A stretch of 64,000 nt of DNA from Rugalucina vietnamica (taxonomy: Eukaryota; Mollusca; Bivalvia; Lucinida; Lucinidae), in NCBI GenBank assembly GCA_964017185.1, contig OZ024874.1, forward strand, positions 52,852,856 to 52,916,855, read 5' to 3'. Made by a program: the position numbers and the translations under genes. The notes under the pieces are model-generated. The model was not told the DNA's origin. It did not search any database and saw only the letters and a list, made by a program, of their open reading frames with translations. Below, piece after piece: positions 63,721 to 64,000 of the stretch. Numbering within the stretch: the first letter of the stretch is position 1; the number at the start of each line of letters is the position of its first letter.

Positions 63721-64000
63721 CTGAAAACGATTTGTAAAAGCCAGACTAGACGATACGACCTTTGCTGTATCTAGCATGAAATATACGAATATATCAAGAT
63801 ATACCGTGTAGTCCATGTTGTATGCAACTTTTTCAAGCTTTATCAACCAATTTTTAAGATAGAACATGTCCTATTCCATCCACCTTGCTAGATGCAACTT
63901 TTGCGTTTTCCCAATGGCTCACTGATTTGTAGCCAATAAAATTCCAGGGTCTAGGAGCATACATTCAGACAGAAGCAGGACTGGAGCAGACACAAAGGTC
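63721..64000. other. intron edge, nothing recognised
   Basis: No further CCP or EGF exon before the window ends. Confidence 0.45.

Overview
This window looks like AT-rich nuclear DNA of a marine invertebrate, most likely a bivalve mollusc. The coding signal is split into short exons with GT/AG borders. Transposons and their relics fill nearly everything else. The bivalve assignment rests on repeat types I associate with that group: long arrays of the 'cataactctgtac' type, dispersed blocks bounded by AGCTCACCTGAGC, tRNA-derived SINEs, and APE-type LINEs. No bacterial operon, CRISPR array, rRNA gene or true tRNA gene is visible.

The only convincing host gene material is on the minus strand. 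Eight CCP (sushi) exons and two EGF-like exons have clean splice sites, and every one is phase 1-1. From 5' to 3' (right to left) they are CCP 63.6, CCP 62.8, CCP 62.0, CCP-A 61.0, EGF 60.2, CCP-B 59.7, CCP-A 54.3, CCP 53.5 and EGF 45.5 kb, then a broken CCP-B at 44.7 kb. Two further CCP exons lie at 9.8 and 9.2 kb and may belong to the same gene or to a neighbour. Exon sequence and flanking intron homology suggest growth by tandem duplication of a CCP-A / EGF / CCP-B module whose last copy is decaying. The product would be a secreted or membrane-anchored CCP/EGF mosaic protein. Its first and last exons lie outside the window or were not found.

Mobile elements by region. 5.5-12.8 kb holds two copies of a block with a small exon-intron structure; one copy is interrupted by a 5'-truncated LINE with a 14-bp target-site duplication, and a third, inverted copy lies at 23.1-24.1 kb. 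15.9-19.2 kb is a TACG-rich satellite region containing a 437-bp tandem duplication and a 1281-bp TA-flanked TIR element. 26.1-29.1 kb is a 3-kb TIR element. 31-35 kb has a fold-back element, a Penelope-like relic and bivalve dispersed blocks. 35.6-41.2 kb is an apparently full-length LINE with a tandem-monomer 5' region, ORF1 and ORF2. 46.1-47.8 kb is a 151-bp tandem array between short TIRs. 55.1-59.3 kb holds a TTAA-type element and a 2.4-kb nested fold-back element.

Intra-window duplications show several insertions beside unoccupied versions of the same site, which lets target sites be read directly. The most unusual observations are these: LINE ORF1 and ORF2 are separated by one in-frame UGA with no ATG before the endonuclease; two arrays of 26-bp palindromes share outer arms but have different cores; and the CCP/EGF locus is a modular array under active rearrangement.
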